Below are positions 6,178 to 13,922 of a stretch of DNA of 14,612 bases, in pieces (position 1 is the stretch's first letter; every line of letters starts with the position of its first letter). The notes below the pieces were generated by a model. It searched no databases, had not been told where the DNA came from, and was given only the letters and a program-made list of their open reading frames with translations. The stretch comes from an archaeon. Its GTDB lineage: Archaea > Micrarchaeota > Micrarchaeia > Anstonellales > Bilamarchaeaceae. Where the stretch lies: NCBI GenBank assembly GCA_020052325.1, contig JAGVPF010000152.1, positions 1 to 14,612 of the forward strand, given 5' to 3'. The position numbers were made by a program, and so were the translations under genes.

Positions 6178-6414
6178 ATGGCAAAGGTCATTGTCTATAC
6201 AAAGGACGACTGCCCCTGGTGCGTCAAGGTCGAGGATTACCTCCGGCAGAACAACATCGCATTCGAGGAACGGAACGCCCAGAAGAACCCTGAGTTCGCA
6301 AAAGAGATGGTCCGCAAAAGCGGCGGCGCGGCAGTGCCCGTAACCGATATAGACGGCATTATAATCCTCGGATTCAACGTGAAAAAAATCAGGGAAGCCC
6401 TGAAGCTCGCTTGA
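6178..6414 (+). CDS. Glutaredoxin-like thiol-disulfide protein
   Basis: A 78-residue protein with a complete glutaredoxin fold. It begins with strand MAKVIVYT, followed by the active site CPWC (Cys12 and Cys15) at the start of the first helix, a second strand and turn (IAFEERNAQKNPE), a cis-Pro site GGAAVPVTDIDG, a last strand IIILGFN and a C-terminal helix. It should reduce disulfides, or act as a small NrdH/archaeal-type redoxin, using a dithiol mechanism. The physiological reductant is not evident. ATG 6178 is chosen because it gives the normal family start. An upstream in-frame ATG at 6154 adds eight residues but falls inside the promoter-like T/A block. No ribosome site is seen, consistent with a leaderless mRNA. 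It is divergent from ilvE and followed 48 bases later by the histidine kinase gene, which has its own TATA box. Confidence 0.88.
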   Translation: MAKVIVYTKDDCPWCVKVEDYLRQNNIAFEERNAQKNPEFAKEMVRKSGGAAVPVTDIDGIIILGFNVKKIREALKLA

Positions 6415-6432
6415 ACCCGGGCCTCTTCCATA

Positions 6433-6440
6433 TTTATAAA
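6433..6440 (+). promoter_or_regulatory. TATA box of the histidine kinase gene
   Basis: A perfect palindromic TTTATAAA centred 26-27 bases before ATG 6463. This puts the transcription start at or next to the ATG, so the kinase mRNA is probably leaderless. No Shine-Dalgarno motif precedes the start. Confidence 0.65.
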
Positions 6441-6462
6441 GTGTTACTGATTAAGTAATATT

Positions 6463-7494
6463 ATGATAATAAAGGCCAAATTGCCCCAAGGCAGGCTGCC
6501 GACACCCGCGGCGGACGCCAAGCAGTTGCCTGCCGCCGAGCCCCGCGTCGTTTCGCACGCGGACGAGTCGGCGGTGTTTTTCCGCCTATTCTTTTCCGCG
6601 GTATCGCACGAAGTCGCGAACTCGCTCCAGGGGCTGAGGGCGTTCGATACGGACCCGAAATCCGGCGACTGCGAGCGCATCACGAGGGACATTATACTGA
6701 ATTTCAACCGCCTGCGGACGCTCGGGGGCCTGTCGCCGGCAATGGACGGTGTGACGCTTACCAGGGAATTCGCCCTGCTGTTCCCGGACGAGGGGATATC
6801 CGCTGACAACCTAAGCGCTGAAAGCAAGGGCGCCCTCCTTAAAGGCCTGAAAATCCGGGCGCTTGCGGAGCTCCACTCCTCCCTCAACGAGGCCGACCCG
6901 ATCTTCCGGGCTATTGCCGGAACCGAGGAGATGAAGTCAAACCTGAACCGCGCGCTTACTTATGGAAAGCTGCTATGCGGCGCCCTTGAGAAGATAATCC
7001 TCGGGGTTTTCGATCTTTCCTCGGAAATCATTCCTCAAAAGGTCCTTGGGAGGTCTTCGGTCCTGCGCGCATTGACATCTACGGCCCGGGAGGCGGCCGT
7101 CAAGATACACCTCACGGAAATCGAGCCGTCGCTTTTCAATACGGATGTGCAGTCCAACCCGCTTTTCCTCCGCCTTATCATAGCGAACGTGTATTCAAAC
7201 GCCAGGCGCGCCATCGAGAGGACGGAATGCGACCCGCATATCCGGATTTTCATGAATAAGGAAGGCGATAAGGCGGTCATCCGCTTCGTTGACGGCGGCT
7301 GCGGCATGGATGCGGAAACGATGGGGAAGCTCAATTGCGGCATCCAGACCAGTACGAAACCGGAGGCAGGCCACGGAATAGGGTTTTCCTACTGCCGGAG
7401 CCTGGCCGAAAAGCTTGGCGGGCGCCTGTACGTGGAATCCAGCGAGCCGGGGCGGGGAACCATCGTCGCCCTCGAATTGAAGGCGTCGGAATAA
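6463..7494 (+). CDS. Soluble orphan sensor histidine kinase
   Basis: A 343-residue kinase with no membrane segment or recognisable sensor domain. After a ~35-residue polar, Ala/Pro-rich lead comes the H-box FFSAVSHEVANSLQGL with the likely phospho-acceptor His49. The ATP-binding domain follows: N-box IIANVYSNARRAIE (Asn242 and Asn246), G1 box VDGGCGMD (Asp277) and G2 box GHGIGFSYCRSLAEKLGG (303-320), ending with a GRGTIVALEL strand. The enzyme should autophosphorylate on His49 and pass the phosphate to a receiver protein. None lies in the window, so its partner and signal are unknown. Odd point: the two dimerisation helices seem far apart. About 100 residues (roughly 60-165), mostly helical, lie between the H-box and the stretch that looks like the second helix (LEKIILGVFDLSSEI). 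This could hold a built-in sensor. It is convergent with RLI1, with 33 bases between the stops. It ends in TAA. Confidence 0.85.
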   Translation: MIIKAKLPQGRLPTPAADAKQLPAAEPRVVSHADESAVFFRLFFSAVSHEVANSLQGLRAFDTDPKSGDCERITRDIILNFNRLRTLGGLSPAMDGVTLTREFALLFPDEGISADNLSAESKGALLKGLKIRALAELHSSLNEADPIFRAIAGTEEMKSNLNRALTYGKLLCGALEKIILGVFDLSSEIIPQKVLGRSSVLRALTSTAREAAVKIHLTEIEPSLFNTDVQSNPLFLRLIIANVYSNARRAIERTECDPHIRIFMNKEGDKAVIRFVDGGCGMDAETMGKLNCGIQTSTKPEAGHGIGFSYCRSLAEKLGGRLYVESSEPGRGTIVALELKASE

Positions 7495-7527
7495 TTACCC
7501 AAGGGGAAATCGCGCCATCCTGAGCGC

Positions 7528-9303
7528 TCACTTCTCCTCCGCCGCCCGGTCGTAGTAGAAATACTCACCCGCCGCCTTCTGCTCCGCATCCAGCTGGCTG
7601 CCGGGCTTGTTGATCCTCGGCCTTGCGCTGTCCTTGTCGCGGCGCATCGTTATGCCTGCGACTTTGAGGAAGCCGTTCATTCCGCTGCGCTTGTTGAGCG
7701 GCGCCGAGGCATGGCCATGCGCCGAGCTTTTGCCGTCGAATACGATAAGCCTGTTGGCTATGGCGTCAATGAACACTATGTCATGGTCGACGACAAACGC
7801 GCATTTCTCATTTTCGCTGATGACTCTGCGCAATAATGATGCGAACTCGAACCTCTGCTCGATGTCAAGGAATGCGCTTGGCTCGTCTAACAGGTAGACG
7901 TCCGCCTTCTGGCTAAGTGCCAGCGTCAGTGCGACGCGCTGGAGTTCGCCCCCAGACAACTGGGTCAGTTCCTTGTCCATGAGCATGGTGATGTTGAGCT
8001 TGCGCTTGCAGTCCTCGAAAATGCCCATTGCCAGGTCCTTCCCGGCAAACAGCTCGGACACCACGACATTCTCCGCCGTGATGTACTGCGGCTTGTAAGA
8101 AACCTTGAACCCGAGCCCCTCGCCCTCGTCCGCCTTCTCGTTTCCGGCAAGCATCTTAACAAAAAGCGATTTCCCAAGCGCGTTCTTGCCGACAAGGCCG
8201 AGAATTTCGCCCTTCTTTATCTGGCCCGGGTCGCTGGTGAACCTGAATCCGGACGAGCCGCCGAATTCCTTTTTCAATGCACCGTACTTTATCAGCGTTG
8301 CAGCCTTGATTTCGCCCTCGCTGTGCTTGCTGAAGCCTATTTCGTACTCCCGGAAGCGGACATTCTCGTCTTTCAGGTAGCCGCCGATGTACTCGTTGAT
8401 GCCGACGCGGACGTTCTTCACGCCCGATACGACCCCGTAGACGTTCTCATCGCCATATAAGATGTAGACATAATTGCTGACATAGTCCAGGAAGGTCAGG
8501 TCGTGCTCGGCCATCATCACGCTCTTTTTCTCGGCAAGCTCCTTGATTATGACCGCCATCCGAAGCCTCTCCTCGATATCCAGGTAATTGGTGACTTCGT
8601 CGAAATAGTAGATGTCGGAATCCTTCATGTAGGACGCGGCAATCGAGACCTTCTGCAATTCCCCGCCGGAAAGCTGGTCGAGCTTCCTATTGAGGATGTC
8701 TTCGATGCGGAATAGCTTCGCGACTTCCTGAAGCCTCGCCCTGCTTCCTGATACGCTGCCAAGCAGCTCTTCGGCGGTGCCCTTGAAAGCATCCCTTACG
8801 CGGTCTATGTGCTGGGGCTTCACGCTGAGCTTAAGCCCCTCCTTCGTTTTCGCGAAATACCTTCTCGCTTCGATGGCCAGTTTCGCCATCACTTCCTCGT
8901 CGGTCCATTCCTTTCCGAAGACTGCGAAATTCGGTTTCACCTGCCGGCTTAGGAGCTTGATGGCGCTCGTCTTTCCGATGCCGTTCTTTCCAATAAGAGA
9001 AACCGCGCCTTCGAGGGGAAGAGGCAGGCCGTACAGCCGAAACGTGTTGATTCCGTACTGGAAGACCGGGTCGCTGAGCTCCTGCGCCACGTTGATTATC
9101 GAGATGCATGTGACCGGGCATTTCTTTACGCAGAGGCCGCATCCTATGCACAGCTCCTCGGAGAAAACCGGGTATATGCCGTCCTTCTCCACCACGATGC
9201 ATTCCTCGCCCATCCGGTTCGGGGGGCAGACCTTGGCGCAGACATAGCCGCACCGTCTCTCGATGCAGACGTCCCTGTCCATGACTGCTACTCTTGTGAC
9301 CAT
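7528..9303 (-). CDS. rli1: Ribosome recycling ATPase ABCE1/RLI1
   Basis: A 591-residue protein, the usual length. With aRF1/Pelota this twin-ATPase splits ribosomes into subunits after termination. Domain order is complete. The N-terminal Fe-S domain has eight Cys for two 4Fe-4S clusters (13, 18, 22, 26 and 52, 55, 58, 62). NBD1 has Walker A GKNGIGKT (105-112), signature LSGGE (211), Walker B FDE (234-236) and His267. NBD2 has Walker A GKNALGKS (372-379), signature LSGGE (449), Walker B LLDEP (471-475) and His507. The end is the hinge-2 region RRDKDSARPRINKPGSQLD and a Tyr-rich tail. Some normally invariant spots differ: FDEVTNYLD in NBD1 where relatives have FDEPSSYLD, and DHD instead of EHD at the second H-switch. 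Both ATPase sites still look competent. The gene has a 96-base gap from aclA with a weak A/T box near 9337, so it may be transcribed separately. It ends in TGA. Confidence 0.96.
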   Translation of the reverse strand: MVTRVAVMDRDVCIERRCGYVCAKVCPPNRMGEECIVVEKDGIYPVFSEELCIGCGLCVKKCPVTCISIINVAQELSDPVFQYGINTFRLYGLPLPLEGAVSLIGKNGIGKTSAIKLLSRQVKPNFAVFGKEWTDEEVMAKLAIEARRYFAKTKEGLKLSVKPQHIDRVRDAFKGTAEELLGSVSGSRARLQEVAKLFRIEDILNRKLDQLSGGELQKVSIAASYMKDSDIYYFDEVTNYLDIEERLRMAVIIKELAEKKSVMMAEHDLTFLDYVSNYVYILYGDENVYGVVSGVKNVRVGINEYIGGYLKDENVRFREYEIGFSKHSEGEIKAATLIKYGALKKEFGGSSGFRFTSDPGQIKKGEILGLVGKNALGKSLFVKMLAGNEKADEGEGLGFKVSYKPQYITAENVVVSELFAGKDLAMGIFEDCKRKLNITMLMDKELTQLSGGELQRVALTLALSQKADVYLLDEPSAFLDIEQRFEFASLLRRVISENEKCAFVVDHDIVFIDAIANRLIVFDGKSSAHGHASAPLNKRSGMNGFLKVAGITMRRDKDSARPRINKPGSQLDAEQKAAGEYFYYDRAAEEK

Positions 9304-9399
9304 GAGAATCCGGAATATTATTCATCGGTAGAGATTAAAATGGCCGTGGTGGCGCGTGAAAGATGCGGCGCTGCTGCTGGCCAAAGGCACGCGGCCCAT

Positions 9400-11241
9400 T
9401 CATTTCTCCAGGAACAGCACGTCATCCCACGGATGCCGGTATAGCTCTGTTTTCAGCCTCTTCTGGTCGTATATGTGGCCCATGAGGCCTATCGACCGTG
9501 AGAGGGCGAAGAGCCCGTTCAGGTAGCCGATTTCCACTATGCTGTCCAGCTCATCAGTGGAGAACGCCTTGCAGCTTGCGAGCAGGTCCATGAACGTGAC
9601 GCCTATGCATCCATCCACGTTCAGGATGAGGTTATTGGCTTTTTCCAGCGTGATTTTTTCCACTTCAAGGGCGTAATCGAGGTATTTCGTCTCAGGGAAG
9701 TGCTTCTTCGAATACGCTTTCAGGAATTCCACCCTCTTGTCCGGGTTGTCCCTGGACTTTATCCGATGGCCTATGCCCGGAATCCGGATGGCCCTGCGCT
9801 TCATGTCCTCCACAAACTCCTTCGGGGCAATGCCGGAATCGCAGGCCGCCTTGAAATCGCGCGCAGAATCATCTATCGCCCCGCCGAACCTCGGCCCTAT
9901 CGTGAGCAGGCCGGAAGCAAGCGAGGAGACGACGTCTTTGCCCGCCCTCGATGCCACAATGGCGTTGTGGGCGCCGGATACGCACGGTCCGTGGTCCGCA
10001 GCGACAATCATGCAGAGTTCGATGTATTTCGAGGCATACTTAGGCAGCTTTCTCCTGAACCAGAGAAGCGAAATCACGTCCCCGATGCTATAATCCTTCT
10101 CGATTATCTCGGCAAGGGGCACGCCGCCATAAAGCACGTCCTCCCCGCGGTCGTCCGATATCGTGCAGGTGAAGTTCGCGCTCCTCCGGATATTGCCTAA
10201 CTTGAGCGCCGCCGCGTAGTCCTGTGGAATCTTCGGGAGCTCAGGCTCGGTTATATCCGTTATCTTCCCGGCGGCCTTCAGCTTTCCGAATTCGTTCCTG
10301 ATGGCGGCGCCGAGCCCTTCGAAGGACTCCGGCACGTTAATCCCCGCCCCGCGCATCGCCTTGTTCTTTGCGTCTGCGGTCTCCAACTCCCTTCCGGACT
10401 TGGCTCCCGCATGGCCGAACTGGACCTCGCTTGGAAAGACCTTGGCGCAGGTGCCTATGCACCATCCTATCAGCGGCTTCGTCAGTTTCCCGGAGTTCTT
10501 CGCCTCCACGATGTCGTACTCGCCTTTTCCGCCAAGCTCGCCCAAAACGACCATCATCTTTATGTCGGGATTGGCCTCGAAGCGGAGCAGGTGGTCCAGG
10601 AGCATGGAACCCGGGTAAGCATCCCCCCCGATGGCTATGCCTTCATTCACGCCGTCGCTGTTCTGCGCGATTATGTTATACATCTCGTTGGACATGCCGC
10701 CGGATTTCGAGACGAGCCCGATGCTTCCTGGCCGGTGCAGCCTGCAGTTCGTTATGTTCTCAATGGTCCCGGCGGTGTTGCCTATCCTGAAGCAGCCCGC
10801 TTTTATCCCCCCGACAGTCGCGGGTCCGATTATCCATTTGCCATTCTTCTTCGCTATCGCGATGAGCTCCCGCGCCTGCCGCTCAGGCATTCCTTCCGCG
10901 ATAATCGCGACCGTCCGGATGGTTCTGCTTTCCAGCGCCTCCTTTGAGGACTCGTATGCGGAGCGGAATGAGGCGAAATTCACCATCACATCCGCATCCG
11001 GAATCGTCTTTGCAGCCTCAGCTACGCTGGAGAATACTGGTATCAATATCTCCTTTTTCCCGAAGAACGCCTTATGCCATCCGCTGCTTCCCGGGTTTAT
11101 TATGCCTGCCACCGATGGAGTCTCCCTCTTGCACAGGAAGTCGAAATCAAGCATCCTCTGGATGGGCCCTGCCTTCAGGTTGTAAATGAACGCCCTGGTC
11201 TTGTCCGTGAATAGTTCGTTAGCATCCGCCATATCCATCAT
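9400..11241 (-). CDS. aclA: ATP-citrate lyase large subunit (SCS-alpha plus citrate synthase-like domains)
   Basis: The 613-residue subunit matches the C-terminal half of eukaryotic ACLY and the large subunit of two-gene bacterial enzymes (about 608 residues). With the small subunit it converts citrate, CoA and ATP to acetyl-CoA, oxaloacetate, ADP and phosphate. Residues ~1-335 are the succinyl-CoA synthetase alpha-like part, with IIGPATVGGIKAG (137-149) and the phospho-His in VQFGHAGAKS (His277). After a short linker with PKIPQDY, residues ~345-613 are the citrate-synthase-like part that splits citryl-CoA: ADHGPCVSGAHN (His417), GIGHRIKS (His491), ILNVDGCIG (Asp543), DQKRLK and YRHPWDD near the end. 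All expected catalytic positions are present. Its ATGATG start overlaps the small-subunit stop (ATGA, four bases), which implies coupled 1:1 translation. A later in-frame ATG at 11232 is possible. Gene symbols follow the Chlorobium convention (AclA large, AclB small). Plants use the reverse. Confidence 0.96.
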   Translation of the reverse strand: MMDMADANELFTDKTRAFIYNLKAGPIQRMLDFDFLCKRETPSVAGIINPGSSGWHKAFFGKKEILIPVFSSVAEAAKTIPDADVMVNFASFRSAYESSKEALESRTIRTVAIIAEGMPERQARELIAIAKKNGKWIIGPATVGGIKAGCFRIGNTAGTIENITNCRLHRPGSIGLVSKSGGMSNEMYNIIAQNSDGVNEGIAIGGDAYPGSMLLDHLLRFEANPDIKMMVVLGELGGKGEYDIVEAKNSGKLTKPLIGWCIGTCAKVFPSEVQFGHAGAKSGRELETADAKNKAMRGAGINVPESFEGLGAAIRNEFGKLKAAGKITDITEPELPKIPQDYAAALKLGNIRRSANFTCTISDDRGEDVLYGGVPLAEIIEKDYSIGDVISLLWFRRKLPKYASKYIELCMIVAADHGPCVSGAHNAIVASRAGKDVVSSLASGLLTIGPRFGGAIDDSARDFKAACDSGIAPKEFVEDMKRRAIRIPGIGHRIKSRDNPDKRVEFLKAYSKKHFPETKYLDYALEVEKITLEKANNLILNVDGCIGVTFMDLLASCKAFSTDELDSIVEIGYLNGLFALSRSIGLMGHIYDQKRLKTELYRHPWDDVLFLEK

Positions 11242-12500
11242 CCCATCTGCCCGTGGAGCCTTTTTATCGCGAGCGGCACAACGTATGTCATGCTCGTCTC
11301 CGGCCCGTAGACTTCGATAGGCACGCCAAGCTCATTTCCCAATTCACTCATAAGCTTGAGCCCCACCTGGTAGTTCGGCCCTCCCCTGCGCACGAATATG
11401 CTTATGTTGGCTTTCTTCAGCCTCTCCTTGTTTTCGCGGAGTGCCCTCACAATCCCCTTGAACGTGTTCGCCACATCGGTGAAGTTGGCAATTCCTCCGC
11501 CGATAATCAGAACCTTGCCTTCCGGGCCGGTGTTCCTGGTGGCCAGGTCCAGCACGGTCTTCGCGTACTGGTAGGTCTCCTCCTCGTTCGGGTCTCCGCT
11601 GTATTCCCCGTAATTCGCGAGCTCCTTCATGTATCCGAGGTCCACCACCGTATCCGCGTAAATCACGGAAGCGCCTCCGCCTGCGACCATGGTCCATACC
11701 CTGCCTTCCGGATTGAGTATCGTGAGTTTTAGCGAAGCGCCGGTCTTGGAGTCAAGGTCATTGACGAACTTCTCCTCCGGATATGGCTTCCTGCCAAAGG
11801 GCTCGGGGAAATCCAACTCGCCCCATTTAGCCTTGTCCTTGAACTCCGCGCAGTCGTCTATCTCCATGCGCAAATCCAGGGGCACCGGATCATTCTGCGC
11901 ATCGAACGTGAACGGGTTCATCTCCAGCAACGACATGTCGAGGCCGACAAAAGCCGAGTGGGCTTTTGCGAAGAACTCCGCAGCCTTCGCTTTCCTTTGC
12001 TCAGGAATCTTTCCATCCAGCGCCTTCAGAAGCGCCTTTGCGTCTGCCGTTTCCCCGACAGGCACTTCTACGCGGACAACCTTGTCCCAATTCGCCTCTA
12101 CGTCCATACCTCCTGCGCTTGAGAACAAAATGACGTCCGAGTCCCGCTCGGTGGAAATTGAAAAATAGAACTCCTCTTTGTGCGGAACAAAAGACTCGAT
12201 GATGAAGTGGGTGAGATTGCCTTTCACTCCGGAAATCTCCACCTCGCGGTTCATGTTCTTCTTTATGAACTCCTTGGCCCCTGCAAAATCCGCGTCAAGC
12301 AGGACGAGGTTGCTCTTGCCCCTTTTGCCAAAAAGCATGTCGGGCTTTACGGCGAGCTTTTTCTGAAGCAGCCAGGGGTTCTCCTTTGCCAGCATGTCTA
12401 AATCCGTTTCCTGAGTCGCCTGGCAGCACTGAAGCCTGAGTCCCATGTGCCTTGCCAGGAGTTTCTTCCCATCGTGCTCCCTGACTTTGCGCCTCGCCAT
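11238..12500 (-). CDS. aclB: ATP-citrate lyase small subunit (SCS-beta-like)
   Basis: A 420-residue subunit equivalent to the N-terminal part of eukaryotic ACLY. It holds the ATP-grasp domain that phosphorylates the catalytic His of the large subunit and the citrate-binding domain. Visible marks in order: ENPWLLQKKLAVKPDMLF and GKRGK (40-62), FIIESFVPHKEEFY (99-112), the Mg-site neighbourhood LLEMNPFTFD (191-200), LDLRMEIDD, GRVWTMVAGGGASVIYADT (266-284), ELANYGEYSGDPNEEETY (293-310), the citrate-site loop IIGGGIANFTDVANTFKG (332-349) and IFVRRGGPNYQ (368-378). All align with what I recall of ACLY. The start is firm: GGAGG at 12509-12513 lies eight bases before ATG 12500. A 66-base gap separates it from icd upstream with only a weak A/T stretch, so one transcript icd-aclB-aclA is likely. 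It ends in TGA overlapping the aclA ATG. Confidence 0.96.
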   Translation of the reverse strand: MARRKVREHDGKKLLARHMGLRLQCCQATQETDLDMLAKENPWLLQKKLAVKPDMLFGKRGKSNLVLLDADFAGAKEFIKKNMNREVEISGVKGNLTHFIIESFVPHKEEFYFSISTERDSDVILFSSAGGMDVEANWDKVVRVEVPVGETADAKALLKALDGKIPEQRKAKAAEFFAKAHSAFVGLDMSLLEMNPFTFDAQNDPVPLDLRMEIDDCAEFKDKAKWGELDFPEPFGRKPYPEEKFVNDLDSKTGASLKLTILNPEGRVWTMVAGGGASVIYADTVVDLGYMKELANYGEYSGDPNEEETYQYAKTVLDLATRNTGPEGKVLIIGGGIANFTDVANTFKGIVRALRENKERLKKANISIFVRRGGPNYQVGLKLMSELGNELGVPIEVYGPETSMTYVVPLAIKRLHGQMG

Positions 12501-12566
12501 GAAAATTTCCTCCTGTTTTTCCTAGGTTAAAGTTATGTCAAACTCCCTGAGTCATGAGACGCGAAT

Positions 12567-13790
12567 TCACATATTCCCTATTATCGCGTCCCCGAACTCC
12601 GAGCATTTGAGCAGCTTCGCGCCCTCTATCTGCCTCTCGAGGTCATAGGTGACGCGCTTCTGTTTTATCGTTTCCTCAAGCCCCCTGTCGATGAGCTTCG
12701 CAGCATCGTACCAGCCCATGTACTCGAGCATCATCGCCGCGGAGAGTATGATGGAGCCGGGATTCACCTTGTCCTGGCCCGCGTGCTTCGGCGCCGTGCC
12801 GTGCGTGGCTTCGAAGAGGGCGTGGCCAGTCACATAATTGATGTTCGCGCCCGGAGCGATGCCCAGGCCCCCCACCTGCGCCGCGCACGCGTCGGATATG
12901 TAGTCGCCGTTCAGGTTCGGCGTGGCGATGACGCTGTACTCGTCCGGCCGGAGCAGGACCTGCTGGAACATCGAATCCGCGATGCGGTCATTGACGAGGA
13001 TTTTGCCTTCGGGCACCTTTCCGCCGTATTGGTCCGCGACCTCCTTCTCTGTCACGACCTTGTCTGCGAACTTCCCCTTCGCAACCGCATAGCCCCATTC
13101 CATGAACGCACCCTCGGTGAATTTCATGATGTTTCCCTTGTGCATCATGGTGACGGACTTCCTGTTGTTGTTTATCGCGTACTGGATGGCTGCGGCAACA
13201 AGCCTCTGGGAACCGGTCTTTGACATGGGCTTAATGCCTATGCCGGAGTCAGCCCTTATTTTCTTGCCCATCTCCTTCTCAAGGAATGCAATCACTTTCT
13301 GCGCTTCGGGCGTACCCTCCTTCCACTCAATGCCCGCATAAACGTCCTCGGTGTTTTCCCGAAACACCACGACATCGAGCTTCTGCGGCTCCTTCACCGG
13401 GCATGGGGTGCCCTCGTACCATCTTGTCGGCCGGACACAGCAGTAAAGGTCGAGCACCTGCCTCATGGTGACATTCAGGCTCCTGATGCCTCCGCCTACC
13501 GGCGTTGTCAGCGGGCCCTTTATCGCCACAAGGTGTTCCCTTATGGCCGCAATCGTCTCATCAGGAAGATATGTACCCTTCGCCTTGAAGCATTCCTCGC
13601 CAGCCTCCAGCTTCTTCCAGTGTATCCTGCGCTTGCCGCCGGAGGCCTTCTGAACCGCGGCGTCCACGACCTTCATCATGACCGGCGTGATATCCATGCC
13701 GACTCCGTCCCCTTCTATATACGGTATAACCGGGTCGTCCGGCACGTGGAGCTTACCATCCTTCATGCTGATTTTGTTTCCATTGGTCAT
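12567..13790 (-). CDS. icd: NADP-type isocitrate dehydrogenase
   Basis: An E. coli Icd-like dimeric enzyme that interconverts isocitrate and 2-oxoglutarate plus CO2. Start ATG 13790 (407 residues) is preferred because GGTGA (13797-13801) lies six bases upstream. An ATG two codons earlier (13796) directly abuts that site. Counting from 13796, substrate residues are visible in [12 protein letters not shown] (102-113), CVRPTRW (120-126) and [15 protein letters not shown] (144-158). Lys sits in [11 protein letters not shown] (219-229), and the family signature [17 protein letters not shown] lies at 294-310. The coenzyme loop is [15 protein letters not shown] (332-346), with VTYDLER further on (382-388). 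Lys337, Tyr384 and Arg388, which hold the 2'-phosphate of NADP in E. coli Icd, are kept, but the Tyr next to the Lys is His338. NADP preference is therefore likely but not certain. It has its own TATA box and sits directly downstream of aconitase. Confidence 0.95.
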   Translation of the reverse strand: MTNGNKISMKDGKLHVPDDPVIPYIEGDGVGMDITPVMMKVVDAAVQKASGGKRRIHWKKLEAGEECFKAKGTYLPDETIAAIREHLVAIKGPLTTPVGGGIRSLNVTMRQVLDLYCCVRPTRWYEGTPCPVKEPQKLDVVVFRENTEDVYAGIEWKEGTPEAQKVIAFLEKEMGKKIRADSGIGIKPMSKTGSQRLVAAAIQYAINNNRKSVTMMHKGNIMKFTEGAFMEWGYAVAKGKFADKVVTEKEVADQYGGKVPEGKILVNDRIADSMFQQVLLRPDEYSVIATPNLNGDYISDACAAQVGGLGIAPGANINYVTGHALFEATHGTAPKHAGQDKVNPGSIILSAAMMLEYMGWYDAAKLIDRGLEETIKQKRVTYDLERQIEGAKLLKCSEFGDAIIGNM

Positions 13791-13849
13791 TTTCATTCAC
13801 CTGCCACTCGCTTTGCGGATTAAGAATTGGGGATAGGTCGCCAAAAGTC

Positions 13850-13857
13850 TTTATAAA
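13850..13857 (-). promoter_or_regulatory. TATA box of the icd-acl genes
   Basis: Palindromic TTTATAAA in the 132-base gap between the aconitase stop and icd. With the usual spacing, transcription would start near 13827, leaving a leader of about 37 bases that carries the GGTGA site of icd. The citrate block can thus be transcribed independently of aconitase. The rest of the gap (about 13860-13922) shows nothing recognisable. Confidence 0.55.
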
Positions 13858-13922
13858 CCGTGGCTCAAAGGACAAGAAAATTCGGCGATAGACGGAAAGA
13901 AGGCAAAGCCCGCCCATCCGTT

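Noticed and set aside
7521..7530. Perfect 10-base palindrome TGAGCGCTCA at the kinase/RLI1 convergence
   Set aside because: It includes the RLI1 stop codon, has no loop to form a hairpin and no T-run. A single 10-base palindrome is expected by chance in a window of this size.
9700..12401. Long open frames on the plus strand across the acl genes
   Set aside because: They are codon-bias shadows of well-identified minus-strand genes, lack protein-like composition and have no start signals.
12501..12566. C/D-box small RNA in the icd-aclB gap
   Set aside because: CTGA and ATGAGA-like strings occur, but there is no proper RTGATGA box with a paired terminal stem. The gap is explained as leader sequence with the aclB ribosome site.
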